Assembly (NCBI GenBank): GCA_018449715.1
Contig: JAAVVA010000006.1
Span: 331,225 to 395,224, forward strand
Source of the DNA: Acidobacteriaceae bacterium dw_441
Lineage (GTDB): Bacteria > Acidobacteriota > Terriglobia > Terriglobales > Acidobacteriaceae
DNA: 64,000 nucleotides
Reading direction: 5' to 3'
Shown here: positions 24,974 through 33,817 of the stretch, piece after piece
Position numbering within the stretch: the stretch's first letter is position 1
How the letters are laid out: every line of letters begins with the position of its first letter
Notes under the pieces: generated by a model
Databases searched by the model: none
Seen by the model: the letters and a program-made list of their open reading frames with translations, nothing else
What the model was told of the DNA's origin: nothing
Position numbers and translations under genes: made by a program

Positions 24974-26160
24974 CGTGCCGGCATCCTTGCTTCGGATGTA
25001 CCTGTGGAGATTTCTTCTATATGCACCAGGCGATTGAGCTCCGATTCCACTGGCCTCTTGCGGCGCGAGAGCCAGAGATAGAGACCGCTGATCAAAACAA
25101 CGATCAGTGCGATATCGAAGAGCGCCCAGATGATTTTGAGCGGCATACCGCCATAGTCACCGAAATGCAGCGGGCGTGAAACCTCTAAAGCCCTGAGATA
25201 CCAGGGCAGTCCTTTCGCTACGGTTAACTTTCCTGTTTCTGCATCAATGATTGCAGGAGTGAGAAGACGCGAGGTGACCGGTGCATCTCCCTTCATCCAC
25301 ACCAGATAGTGCCTCGGACTGGTGAGCACATCGTTCGGAAAGACGACAGAGACAATCTTCATTCCTGGTAGCGCCTTCGTAGCTCTTGCTACGGATGCAT
25401 CGATCGATGCAAGCCTTTGCGGCATCGGTCTTCCATAGTACGGAGCAATCAATGCCGGCAACGTCTGTGCACGCCATACTCCGAAGAGAGGCGTGGAAAG
25501 CGCATTCATGACGCCAGTCGCGCCGACGACGAGTCCCCAGCTCAAGGTCACGATCCCGACGAGGTTATGTAAGTCGAACCAGCGCATGCGCGGCTGTGCG
25601 GATCTGCGAACTGTTCCAAAGTCGAGCTGGCGCATAAATGGACCATAGACCAGAGCACCGGAGACTAAGGCAGTCACAAATAACACCGCCATGAGTCCCA
25701 TCAGCAGTTCTCCTGGCAACCCTAGAAATATCTCGCGATGGAGTTCAAAGACCTTTGCGCCAAGACCCTTACCCAACGGTCTTTCTTCAAGCATCTTCCC
25801 TGTATGCTCATCGAATACCAGAGACCGAATATCACCCAGCTTCGGTGCGAGAGTCGGACTCATGTTCACCGAGATCTTGGGTTCATCGTCGTCCCAAGAG
25901 ATGGAGAGCGGGCGCAACGCTGGCAGCCTCGCTTTTGCCACAGCCACCATTGCATCCAGATTGGCGTCCGGGGTTCCTGCCGGAACAGCAGTGGCAGGAA
26001 CCCGGTGCTCAAGTAACGGTTCGAGTTCGTCGAGAAAGATCAATGGTAATCCTGTCAGACACGACATCAGAAGAAATGCGGTGCAGACCAGACTGGTCCA
26101 TTTATGGATGCGATACCAGAGCCGAACTGTCTTCGCCGTCACCTTACCCCCCTGTCTCAT
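24970..26160 (-). CDS. PepSY-associated membrane protein, iron uptake locus
   Basis: A protein of about 396 residues of the PepSY-TM family: an N-terminal helix (WTSLVCTAFLLMSCLTGLP), a periplasmic PepSY-like domain, a paired helix (LLMGLMAVLFVTALVSGAL), a further helix after MRWFDLHNLVGIVTLSWG, and a C-terminal helix IALIVVLISGLYLWLSRR. In siderophore systems such proteins reduce or dissociate ferric-siderophore complexes at the inner membrane. Two starts are possible: ATG 26160 without a ribosome site, or GTG 26142 preceded by GGGGGG. It is downstream of the siderophore receptor on the same strand with a 36-base gap. Confidence 0.85.
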   Translation of the reverse strand: MRQGGKVTAKTVRLWYRIHKWTSLVCTAFLLMSCLTGLPLIFLDELEPLLEHRVPATAVPAGTPDANLDAMVAVAKARLPALRPLSISWDDDEPKISVNMSPTLAPKLGDIRSLVFDEHTGKMLEERPLGKGLGAKVFELHREIFLGLPGELLMGLMAVLFVTALVSGALVYGPFMRQLDFGTVRRSAQPRMRWFDLHNLVGIVTLSWGLVVGATGVMNALSTPLFGVWRAQTLPALIAPYYGRPMPQRLASIDASVARATKALPGMKIVSVVFPNDVLTSPRHYLVWMKGDAPVTSRLLTPAIIDAETGKLTVAKGLPWYLRALEVSRPLHFGDYGGMPLKIIWALFDIALIVVLISGLYLWLSRRKRPVESELNRLVHIEEISTGTSEARMPAR

Positions 26161-26196
26161 CGCTCATGATGAAGGCCAGTTGATATGTGATGTTCT

Positions 26197-28623
26197 CTAC
26201 CATTTAAAGTTCACAGCACCTAGTACATTGCGCCGCAAACCGAAGATGCAGTTGGTATCGCTTGAACACGACGCCACATACCGGCGATCGGCAAGATTGC
26301 TGGCATTTACAGAGAGCTGCCAACGGCCAAGGTCGCTATTCAACTTCTTGAGGTCATAGTGAACCGCAGCATCGACCAGCGCATTTGAGGACACGTTAAA
26401 TGTGTTCAACGCGTTCCCGAAGGTTCTCCCGACGAGCCTGCCGCCCACAGCAAAGTTCAATCCCGAAGCAAGACCGCCGGGAATTGTATAGTCGGCCCAT
26501 AGAGAAGCTATGTTTCGCGGCGTGGCATATGGAGTCTTCCCGACATTGATCCCATAAGCAGCAGCGGTGTCATTGCTCTTGGTGACAATATTCTGCAGGT
26601 AGCTATACGAGGCCACCAGATTCAAATGATTTGGAAGGTTTGTATGCCCCTCAAGCTCGATTCCTCGTGAACGAAGTTCTCCAGTCTGGATACTGAATTG
26701 AGGATGAGCAGGATCGGTGGTGGCGACATTCTGTTCGGTCAGATTGAAGACCGCAAGTGTGATGAAGCCGTTGAAGTTCGCAGGTTGATACTTCACTCCC
26801 GCTTCATATTGTTGTCCGGTCGTCGGCTTGAAGGCTCTCCCAGAAAAATCGACGCCGAGATCCGGTTGAAAGGACGTCGAATAGCTAAAGTAAGGTGCAA
26901 TGCCGTGGTCGAACAGGTACACGGCTCCAACCCTGCCCGTGAAGGCATGGTCCTTTTGCTCCTGCCGAGTTCCGCTTATCTTCTCGTGATCGTGAGTGCC
27001 CGCCCAATCCTCACGTCCTCCGAGTGAGAATGCCCACTTGCGATAGCGAATCTGATCCTGTGCATAGACTCCCACCTGGTATTGGTTCAGAGCTTCGTCG
27101 CCCGTTAACGAGGGATACGCAATGGTTTGGCTATAGACAGGAGAATATGCGTCTAAAGTCGGGACCGCGAAGTTGAAGCCATACGCTTCGCCGGAAGGAA
27201 TGTTCTGGTAGTCGACTCCCGCGATAATCGTCTGCTTGACCGGCCCATAGTTCAGCGTCGCAAGCGCTTGATTGTCCAGGGTGGTCTGATACGCATACTC
27301 GTGATTGATGAAACCATAGCGAGTCAGGCTGCGATTGTCCGCTCCCAGTCCTTGCGAGAAGACATTGTCCAGCTTATCGACCAGATGGGTGTAGCGAAAG
27401 TTCTGATGAAACGACCATGTCGGATTAAACCGGTGCGCGAAGAGATAACCGATGGCATACTGCCTGCGCGAGTGTTTGTCGAAGTCTGGTTCTCCAACGT
27501 CGAGACTCGTCGAAATGGGGCCGGCAGGATTATTGAAGACAGTTCCCAACGCAGGCACGAAGTTATACATTCCGGCCTTGGGGTCATATTGGTAGCTCGG
27601 CAGAACCGTCAGTACGGTATTATCGCTTGGCTGCCAGGTAATATCCGGGGCGATAAAGTACCGCTGCTGCTCGATGTGATCAACCTGAGTGTTCGTATCA
27701 CGGGCAAGGCCGATCAAACGATAGAACAAGTGTCTGTTATTCAAGAACGGACCGCTGAAATCGACGGAACCTTGATAACGCCCATAGCTCCCTGCTACAA
27801 ACTGGACTTCGTGATAGGCCTCTCGCTTCGGCTGTTTGCTGGCCAGGACCACCAGGCCACCGGGCGAAGCCTGACCATAAAGCACAGAGGCGGGGCCATG
27901 CAAAATTTCGACTCGCTCCAATCCAAAAGGCTCGAAGGACGGAACGTTGTATTCCCCTTGCGGAAGGAGAAGTCCGTCAAGGTATTCCTGCATGGTGAAT
28001 CCCCGGGCATTAACCGATTCCAAACCGTCTGTGTCAGTTCCTCTCCATTCGGCCAGAACTCCGGCGCTATAGCGAAGCGCCTGCGGTACGCTCTGTGCCT
28101 GCTGCGCGTTCATCTGCTCGCGAGTGACGACCGAAAGTGATTGCGGTGTCTCGATGAGGGGGGTATCGGTTTTCGTTCCGGCCAGGCTGTTGGTGGCAAC
28201 GTAGCCATTTGCTTCACCGTTGACCGTCACCGATTGCGCCGAGCCGCTCAATTGCAGATGGACATCCAGCGCCAATGCCTGAGCAGATTCAATCGTTATC
28301 CCCGTTTGCACATAGTGCTTAAATCCAGGCGCATCCACCTCAATCGTGTAATTCCCCGGCGGCACGAGTGGCACGCTATACAGTCCGCTATTGCTACTGC
28401 CTACCTTCCAGGTGGCATGAGTGCGCTCATTGGTTAGCGTCACTTGTGCGTGTGGCACAACAGCTCCGGAAGGATCGGTGATAAGGCCGCTCATTGCGGA
28501 ACTTTGAGCGTGCAACCATCCGGGAAGGAAAATAAGAACGCAAAGGACTATAGGAGAAAGAAGCACGCTATGCCGTGCGGCTTTCACCGCATTTCGCAAA
28601 CACGTGGACTCAGAAAACATCAT
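26197..28623 (-). CDS. TonB-dependent siderophore receptor
   Basis: An 808-residue outer-membrane receptor. The signal peptide ends near LHAQ, followed by a carboxypeptidase-regulatory-like domain (SGLITDPSGAVVPHAQVTL), then a classic FhuA/FpvA plug (TPLIETPQSLSVVTREQMN, GLERVEILHGPASVLYGQ, SPGGLVVLASKQP). The barrel ends with NVLGAVNFKW. The plug signature marks it as a ferric-siderophore type, unlike the Oar-like receptors elsewhere in the window. It is followed by PepSY and the small membrane protein, and preceded by an ECF sigma/anti-sigma pair that may control it. Confidence 0.9.
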   Translation of the reverse strand: MMFSESTCLRNAVKAARHSVLLSPIVLCVLIFLPGWLHAQSSAMSGLITDPSGAVVPHAQVTLTNERTHATWKVGSSNSGLYSVPLVPPGNYTIEVDAPGFKHYVQTGITIESAQALALDVHLQLSGSAQSVTVNGEANGYVATNSLAGTKTDTPLIETPQSLSVVTREQMNAQQAQSVPQALRYSAGVLAEWRGTDTDGLESVNARGFTMQEYLDGLLLPQGEYNVPSFEPFGLERVEILHGPASVLYGQASPGGLVVLASKQPKREAYHEVQFVAGSYGRYQGSVDFSGPFLNNRHLFYRLIGLARDTNTQVDHIEQQRYFIAPDITWQPSDNTVLTVLPSYQYDPKAGMYNFVPALGTVFNNPAGPISTSLDVGEPDFDKHSRRQYAIGYLFAHRFNPTWSFHQNFRYTHLVDKLDNVFSQGLGADNRSLTRYGFINHEYAYQTTLDNQALATLNYGPVKQTIIAGVDYQNIPSGEAYGFNFAVPTLDAYSPVYSQTIAYPSLTGDEALNQYQVGVYAQDQIRYRKWAFSLGGREDWAGTHDHEKISGTRQEQKDHAFTGRVGAVYLFDHGIAPYFSYSTSFQPDLGVDFSGRAFKPTTGQQYEAGVKYQPANFNGFITLAVFNLTEQNVATTDPAHPQFSIQTGELRSRGIELEGHTNLPNHLNLVASYSYLQNIVTKSNDTAAAYGINVGKTPYATPRNIASLWADYTIPGGLASGLNFAVGGRLVGRTFGNALNTFNVSSNALVDAAVHYDLKKLNSDLGRWQLSVNASNLADRRYVASCSSDTNCIFGLRRNVLGAVNFKW

Positions 28624-28717
28624 TTGTATCGTCGCCTTTCAGCTTTTAAAGTCGATCTCCATGCACATGGTCTGCTTCGCCAAAGACAGCACTGTGCATC
28701 AAAAAGAGTGGATCGCT

Positions 28718-28734
28718 CTTCGGCCTAGCCGAAG
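28718..28734 (-). terminator. hairpin between anti-sigma and siderophore-receptor genes
   Basis: CTTCGGC and GCCGAAG with a CTA loop are perfect; the minus strand continues to CTCTTTTTG about ten bases later. It lies 80 bases after the anti-sigma stop and 95 bases before the receptor start, so the two operons are probably separate. Confidence 0.5.
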
Positions 28735-28813
28735 CACAATTACCCTCTGTTTAGGTAACGAATGAGAAGGTCAGAAATTCGAGTATTGTGGAAAACTTTT
28801 TCGAGGAAGTTTT

Positions 28814-30325
28814 CTAACGACCTGTGAGCAGTCTGCGTGTCTGGCTGACTGCTTGAGCAAGCTCGAGATTGCTCTGGCTCTGGTCCATAAAGGTCATCTC
28901 ATGCACCAGCGTGTAGAGCCTCATCGCCTGTTTATAGGTGAGTGGCGATCCATTGTGGGTAATCGGACCGGTCAGTGGAGCGAGACGCGCCGCCAGTGAA
29001 AGGCTATCCACACGCATCGCACCCGTCAGATCCGTAATCGCCTGCTGGAGAGGCTGATCATATCTGGAGGAAGACAACCTCGAATGCAATGCCAGCAGCG
29101 CATCCCTTGTCTTTGCCTCACCCACAAGGCGGCGTGTAAGCGCATCCAAATCGTTTTGAAATTGCTGACGGCCTGAGCCTCCGGCGGCAAACATAAGATT
29201 CAGTTGATCATTGGCAAGCGGGAGAGCATCCCCCTGGAAGGATGCCCACGGCAAAGGCTTCCGAGCCACCTGCTGCTCCGCTTCGGTGAGAAGAACAAGC
29301 TGTACATGAGGAAGATTTTGAACGGCTGTTGCCGCAGCACTTCGATCCGCGTCGGAGGGCACAACTCCCCAAACGAAAATCATGTCGCGGCGACGCTCAA
29401 CGAGGAGAAGAATATTCTTGTCGAGCTGTACGTCATGCAATGCGAGACGGACGCGAGCTTCTGCCTCGTCCAGAGGATCAAGGATCGAAGATTTCGGAGA
29501 GCTTGCAAGGTTATGCGAATCCGTTTGGACGGCGGAAGGAGCGTGTACAGCCAACTCTTCCGCCGCAGGATCTTCATTCACATCGATCTTCATCGGATCG
29601 TTCCCCGTGAACTCGAAATGAGCTGCAATCGGATGATAATCAGAGGAACGCAACTGTAAGCTGGCTTCGCGTACAAGTCCCCGGTCCGTGACTGTGCGGA
29701 TTTCTATTACATCATCCGTCTTGTGAATAGAATCCTGCTTCGTTCCAAGAGAATGGCGCCACAGCTGGAAGCTCTCTGCTGAAAGCAGGTTATTCCACTG
29801 CCGACCTGCAGAAGCTAAACGACCCGATACGTTTTCGCAAAAATCAGATGCTCCGATGGAAGCGAACTTGATATGGGCGCTATCGGTTTCAACCGTAACG
29901 TAGCAGGCCAGAACACCGCTTCGCACCTTCAGGTAATGTAGCGAGTGCTTTCTTCCCGTTTGCTCTTGAACCGCCTTGGTCAGGAGAGACTCGGCACGCG
30001 CCTCAGGCGTCCATTGAGTCGAAGTAACAAGGAGCAAAGCACCAATAACAACGCTGGCCATTGCTCCCATGAAGGGGCGTGACTTGAAGACTTTTACGCT
30101 GCGGTTCCATCTCTGTTCGGATACTGCACGTTTCCTGCGACGTTCTGCCTCCGCATCCACCTTTGCAATCCGTCCAAAGATCGACTCGGCACTGGCAAGC
30201 GTGTTCTGGCAGATAGAGCACTGCTTCAAATGCGATTCGATGGCCTCCGCATCGGCAGAACTCAGCTCGCCAGTCTGCCAGAGCAACAGGTCTTCTAATT
30301 GTGGATGCTCGGAGGTCGTCGTCAT
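28814..30325 (-). CDS. anti-sigma factor with zinc-finger and large periplasmic domain
   Basis: A 503-residue protein. The N-terminal zf-HC2-type anti-sigma domain has HLKQCSICQ at about residues 32-40. One membrane helix follows (FMGAMASVVIGALLLVTST), then a long periplasmic part. Around residues 290-350 it resembles a BON domain (EARVRLALHDVQLD and VWGVVPSDADRSAAATAVQ). The ATG overlaps the sigma-factor stop as ATGA, the classic coupled arrangement. It would hold the sigma factor at the membrane until a signal is received. Length is well above that of minimal anti-sigma factors (about 200), so the periplasmic part may be the sensor. Confidence 0.82.
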   Translation of the reverse strand: MTTTSEHPQLEDLLLWQTGELSSADAEAIESHLKQCSICQNTLASAESIFGRIAKVDAEAERRRKRAVSEQRWNRSVKVFKSRPFMGAMASVVIGALLLVTSTQWTPEARAESLLTKAVQEQTGRKHSLHYLKVRSGVLACYVTVETDSAHIKFASIGASDFCENVSGRLASAGRQWNNLLSAESFQLWRHSLGTKQDSIHKTDDVIEIRTVTDRGLVREASLQLRSSDYHPIAAHFEFTGNDPMKIDVNEDPAAEELAVHAPSAVQTDSHNLASSPKSSILDPLDEAEARVRLALHDVQLDKNILLLVERRRDMIFVWGVVPSDADRSAAATAVQNLPHVQLVLLTEAEQQVARKPLPWASFQGDALPLANDQLNLMFAAGGSGRQQFQNDLDALTRRLVGEAKTRDALLALHSRLSSSRYDQPLQQAITDLTGAMRVDSLSLAARLAPLTGPITHNGSPLTYKQAMRLYTLVHEMTFMDQSQSNLELAQAVSQTRRLLTGR

Positions 30326-30894
30326 GCTCGATCAGGATTGTCGGATGCTGTTAGCGCTAGCTGCAATTTTTTGATTGCCGCACTCACAGCATAAACAGCG
30401 TTCGACCTTGGGATATCGAGGCACGCAGCCATCTCCTCAAACGTGTATCCCTGACTACGGAGAAGAATACATTGCTGCTGGCACAAGCTCAATTGATGGA
30501 GTGCACGGGTTAGAACCGCATACTCCTGCTGTTCTTCGAGGTGCGCGAGCATGCTCTTACCTGGATCAGCAAGGCTCTCTTCCCATCCCTTCCAGCGTTC
30601 CACCGGAGCAAGCACTTCCCTCCGGCTTCGACGATACCGTGAGACGGCGAGGTTTCTCGCACAGGTCACAAGCCAGGAGAACAGGCCTTCGGAAGCGGGG
30701 GGTGCCGGATGTTCGTATGCATTCAAGAATGCTTGTTGCGTAACATCTTCAGCCTCCGTCACATTCACACCGGAGTGGAGCAGGAGCCGCAGAATATCGT
30801 ACCGTCTGTTGGTATAGATCGACTCAAGATCCATTGCGGTGTTAAGTCGGCGTTTGCCGGGTTCCGCTGCGACGAAGGAAGGGGACGATGCCAT
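30322..30894 (-). CDS. ECF RNA polymerase sigma factor
   Basis: A 190-residue sigma-70 family ECF factor. Region 2 is in EAEDVTQQAFLNAYEH and LFSWLVTCARNLAVSRYRR; region 4 is in LSLCQQQCILLRSQGYTFEEMAA followed by SNAVYAVSAAIKKLQL (each trimmed to under 20: LSLCQQQCILLRSQGYTFEE). The N-terminal 20 residues are not typical and the true start may be M21 (30834). It is co-transcribed with the anti-sigma gene and lies upstream of the siderophore receptor. Control of iron uptake is a reasonable but unproven inference. Confidence 0.85.
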   Translation of the reverse strand: MASSPSFVAAEPGKRRLNTAMDLESIYTNRRYDILRLLLHSGVNVTEAEDVTQQAFLNAYEHPAPPASEGLFSWLVTCARNLAVSRYRRSRREVLAPVERWKGWEESLADPGKSMLAHLEEQQEYAVLTRALHQLSLCQQQCILLRSQGYTFEEMAACLDIPRSNAVYAVSAAIKKLQLALTASDNPDRA

Positions 30895-31327
30895 AAGCGG
30901 ACTATCAGCTCCTGCTCACGAAAGGCAGGACTACTGGGGCAAAGGATGCCTTTTTGCCGGTTGGTCGAGTTAGTATCCAGAATCCAGCGCCTACCACCGG
31001 TAATCTCCGTGCATCTGTAATGCACTTAAATTACGACATATTCAGTCCTATATCAACTATTGGCCCAAACACTCACAGACATACGTCCGGCAGCATGATT
31101 GCATCTGGGCTGGACTAAAGTCTTGAGCTACGAATCGTAGATCTCCACCATGTCAAGGTAGCGGAGAGGTGGCCGTCCCTTGATCAATATGCGATGCCGA
31201 CATAGGACAGCAAGAGAACCATACGACATGCTTCCCGGGCCAGGAAGTATCGGAACCTAGTCCGGAGGAGTTCCTTGCGCGGAACCTCTTACCGGTTTCA
31301 CGCCATGAGGACGCAGGTTAGAACGGG
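30895..31327. other. gene-free stretch upstream of the ECF sigma gene
   Basis: No convincing ORF or RNA gene is seen. It must carry the sigma-gene promoter. A bulged stem GAGG(AG)TTCC ... GGAACCTC around 31262-31288 lies about 40 bases after the glycoside-hydrolase-like gene on the minus strand and might end that transcript, but no T-run follows. Confidence 0.35.
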
Positions 31328-33538
31328 TTAGAGATCAATGGCGATTACTTCATGATCCAGGACACCGGCTATCTCGAGAGTGACCGCATCTCCGATTCTC
31401 CGCAGGGGTACGGTCTTTTTTGCGGTCAGGAGTTTTGCCTCTCTGGCGTTCTTCAGCTCCGGAAGCCGCAGCGTAAGAGTCTGGGCACCGATGGCGAAAA
31501 AGTCGCGGAAGGGGCCCTTCATCATCATGGGATTGGTGAGATTCACGATATGAACCACGACGGCATTCGTATTGCGCCAGGCTGTCATATCCACAAAGCC
31601 CGGCCCGCTGCACTCGACGGGGGCTATCTCATGCAGTGACCACTCTACGGTGTTGCGCATCAGGCGAAGGTGGTCGTGCGTAAGGGTCTCGTTGAAGGTG
31701 CGGTCTATGTCGAAGGGGAAGTAGACGACGCGTCCACCCTTTGGCAACTGACGAAGATAGAGCTGAGATTCGTGCGTGTCTTTTGTGCGCGGATAGACCT
31801 TCTCCATGGGGAGGTCGGGATAGCTGGGGATGAGTGTGAGTGGTACTTCGACGAAGTCGTGGGCTGTCGGTTCCACCACGACACGAGAGGTACCGTTGAT
31901 GATGCGCTCGGTGTCCTGAAAGTCAGCGAGGATGGGGGAGTGCGGCGTCCGGCTGAGTCCAAGCCGCAGATAGCTGTTCTGCATATGTGGCTCGCGTTTG
32001 CCGGTGAAGTGCGCGCCGAAGAGGTCCGCAAGAACGAAGTCTGCACGTGGAGAGCCATCTTCATTGAAGAGCCCGGTCTCGTGCGTGGCGATGATGCTGC
32101 CTCCGCTCTGGCAGAAGACTCGTAGCTGCTGAGCCTGCCGATCGCTCAGGCAGGCGATGTTCGGAAGGATGAGCGTGCGGAAGCGGTCGAGATTCTCAGG
32201 CGTCAACATCCGCTCGTGTACCATTTCGAACGGAATGCGCGACTCGGTGAGCATGCCGCACCAGCCAAGCGCGTAGTCCTCTACCTTGGCTTGTGCGTCT
32301 TTGCCTCCATAAAACCACGCCGTCGTTTGCGAATAGACGATTGCGACTCTTGCGATCGGTTGGTCGTAATCCAGGTAGCGTTGATTTTCTGCAGCCCAGC
32401 GATAGACGTCGGTCACGACCGGGAGCCAGCGGCGGTCGTTCAGCGTTGCGACAAACTTGCTCCACCAGGGACGCGTGCCATGAGCAATCTCTTCCAGAAC
32501 CCAGATGCGGATCTCTGCCGGTTCCTGCACGCTGTCCTTCCAGCGGTAAGGTTCTTCCAGCCCGACTCCGAAGAGACTGACATTCGGTTTGCTGCCGAGG
32601 GTGGCGCGGTACTCCTTCGCTGTCTTGCCGACGATCCATGGAGGCGTGGTTCCGTGACGTGCCTGGCGGTCGGCTACGAGCATGGGCGCACGTTTGCTGA
32701 GCTCGATGGAATCCTGTGCGATCAGTGCGCCACTAGCGTTGTTGGGAATCATGGAAGAGTCTGGACGAATGGCGCGGAGGGTCTCGGTCCAAAGGTCAAT
32801 GCACTCATAGAGCCGCTGCTGGCGCCAATGGAAGAACGCGCGATATACGGGGTCCTGGAGATTATCGGTCGAGGGGAGATCGAAGCCGGTGACAGCTTTG
32901 AAGTTTTTGCGGCATTGAGAACAAAAGCAATCGCCTGAGCCTGCCCAGCGATTTAGGAAGATTCCCTCCGGCTTGTAGCGTTGCATCACCTCGCGATGCA
33001 CGGCCGTCATGAACTCGAAGTTGTAAGGACCAAGCGCGCAGGTTACCCACATCTCCGGCGAGGCCCAGTGGTGGCGTGGCTTGCCGTCGGACGCGCAGGC
33101 GATCCATTCTGGATGTGCCTGGGCAGCATCCTCGTAGGTCGCGTGAGGGTCGGTGCGCAGCAGCACAGACATGCCTAATCTGCGGCAGCCCTCGACCACT
33201 TCGCCAACGATATCTCGTTGGCCGAGCCATGCGCTTCGATGATGAAAGGGAACCTCGGTCGGATAGTAGGCGACGCATCCGCCGGCCGAAAAGCAGATGC
33301 CATCGGACTGCGTCTTGCGAAAATAATCGAGCCAGAAATCAAGATCGAAGTTTGCCGCATCATCTTCGGCGAGTGTGAGTTGAGCCCAGCGTCTTGTCTT
33401 GCGAGCCCATATTTCCTCGGGTACAGCAGTAGTTGACTGGGCAAGGAGATCCGGTAGATGCGAGAGCACCGCTACCGATGCGCCCGCTGCAAGAAACTGT
33501 CTGCGCGTCAGGTCAAGTTTCGATGTCCGCGGCGGCAT
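31328..33538 (-). CDS. Tat-exported glycoside-hydrolase-like protein
   Basis: A 736-residue exported protein with a twin-arginine signal (LTRRQFLAAGASVAV). The N-terminal half looks like a TIM-barrel glycosidase-like domain (DLDFWLDYFRKTQSDGICF, GMSVLLRTDPHATYEDAA, PEGIFLNRWAGSGDCFC with a C-F-C-x-x-C cluster). The middle resembles the beta-galactosidase trimerisation fold (PNIACLSDRQAQQLRVF and SGGSIIATHETGLF). I know this pattern from hypothetical glycosyl hydrolase 6-type proteins. Catalytic residues cannot be assigned. The start at 33538 puts the twin-Arg signal at the N-terminus. It is divergent from the amidohydrolase gene, with a shared upstream region carrying a TTGTATAGAC motif. Confidence 0.7.
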   Translation of the reverse strand: MPPRTSKLDLTRRQFLAAGASVAVLSHLPDLLAQSTTAVPEEIWARKTRRWAQLTLAEDDAANFDLDFWLDYFRKTQSDGICFSAGGCVAYYPTEVPFHHRSAWLGQRDIVGEVVEGCRRLGMSVLLRTDPHATYEDAAQAHPEWIACASDGKPRHHWASPEMWVTCALGPYNFEFMTAVHREVMQRYKPEGIFLNRWAGSGDCFCSQCRKNFKAVTGFDLPSTDNLQDPVYRAFFHWRQQRLYECIDLWTETLRAIRPDSSMIPNNASGALIAQDSIELSKRAPMLVADRQARHGTTPPWIVGKTAKEYRATLGSKPNVSLFGVGLEEPYRWKDSVQEPAEIRIWVLEEIAHGTRPWWSKFVATLNDRRWLPVVTDVYRWAAENQRYLDYDQPIARVAIVYSQTTAWFYGGKDAQAKVEDYALGWCGMLTESRIPFEMVHERMLTPENLDRFRTLILPNIACLSDRQAQQLRVFCQSGGSIIATHETGLFNEDGSPRADFVLADLFGAHFTGKREPHMQNSYLRLGLSRTPHSPILADFQDTERIINGTSRVVVEPTAHDFVEVPLTLIPSYPDLPMEKVYPRTKDTHESQLYLRQLPKGGRVVYFPFDIDRTFNETLTHDHLRLMRNTVEWSLHEIAPVECSGPGFVDMTAWRNTNAVVVHIVNLTNPMMMKGPFRDFFAIGAQTLTLRLPELKNAREAKLLTAKKTVPLRRIGDAVTLEIAGVLDHEVIAIDL

Positions 33539-33689
33539 CGAGGTATTTTGAGAAAAGATAGGCTCCTCCAGGCACAGTGCTTTCGTGCGTAATTCGACTC
33601 GTACGCTGCAAAGGCGCGAGGCCAACATGCTAATCCCAAAAACGTCGCATCAGCAAAACGCAGTCCTGGCGGAGAGGATTTATGGAGGG

Positions 33690-33699
33690 TTGTATAGAC
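33690..33699 (+). promoter_or_regulatory. TTGTATAGAC motif, possible operator
   Basis: TTGTATAGAC lies 16 bases before a -35 element and recurs exactly at 35219-35228, with a close variant at 35247-35256. The form recalls half-sites of GntR-family regulators. No regulator gene of that type is seen in the window. Confidence 0.4.
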
Positions 33700-33715
33700 C
33701 GGTTCCTGATTTCTT

Positions 33716-33744
33716 TTGAACGTTTAGGACAATGTAACTATTAT
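33716..33744 (+). promoter_or_regulatory. sigma-70-like promoter of the amidohydrolase gene
   Basis: TTGAAC (33716-33721), a 17-base spacer and TATTAT (33739-33744) are placed 74 bases before the ATG. Recognised by eye. Confidence 0.5.
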
Positions 33745-33817
33745 CCTCTGCACATCCCAAACTAATAATTCAGTAGATAGATTGATCCAACTACAACTGA
33801 AAGTTCAGGTGAACTGA

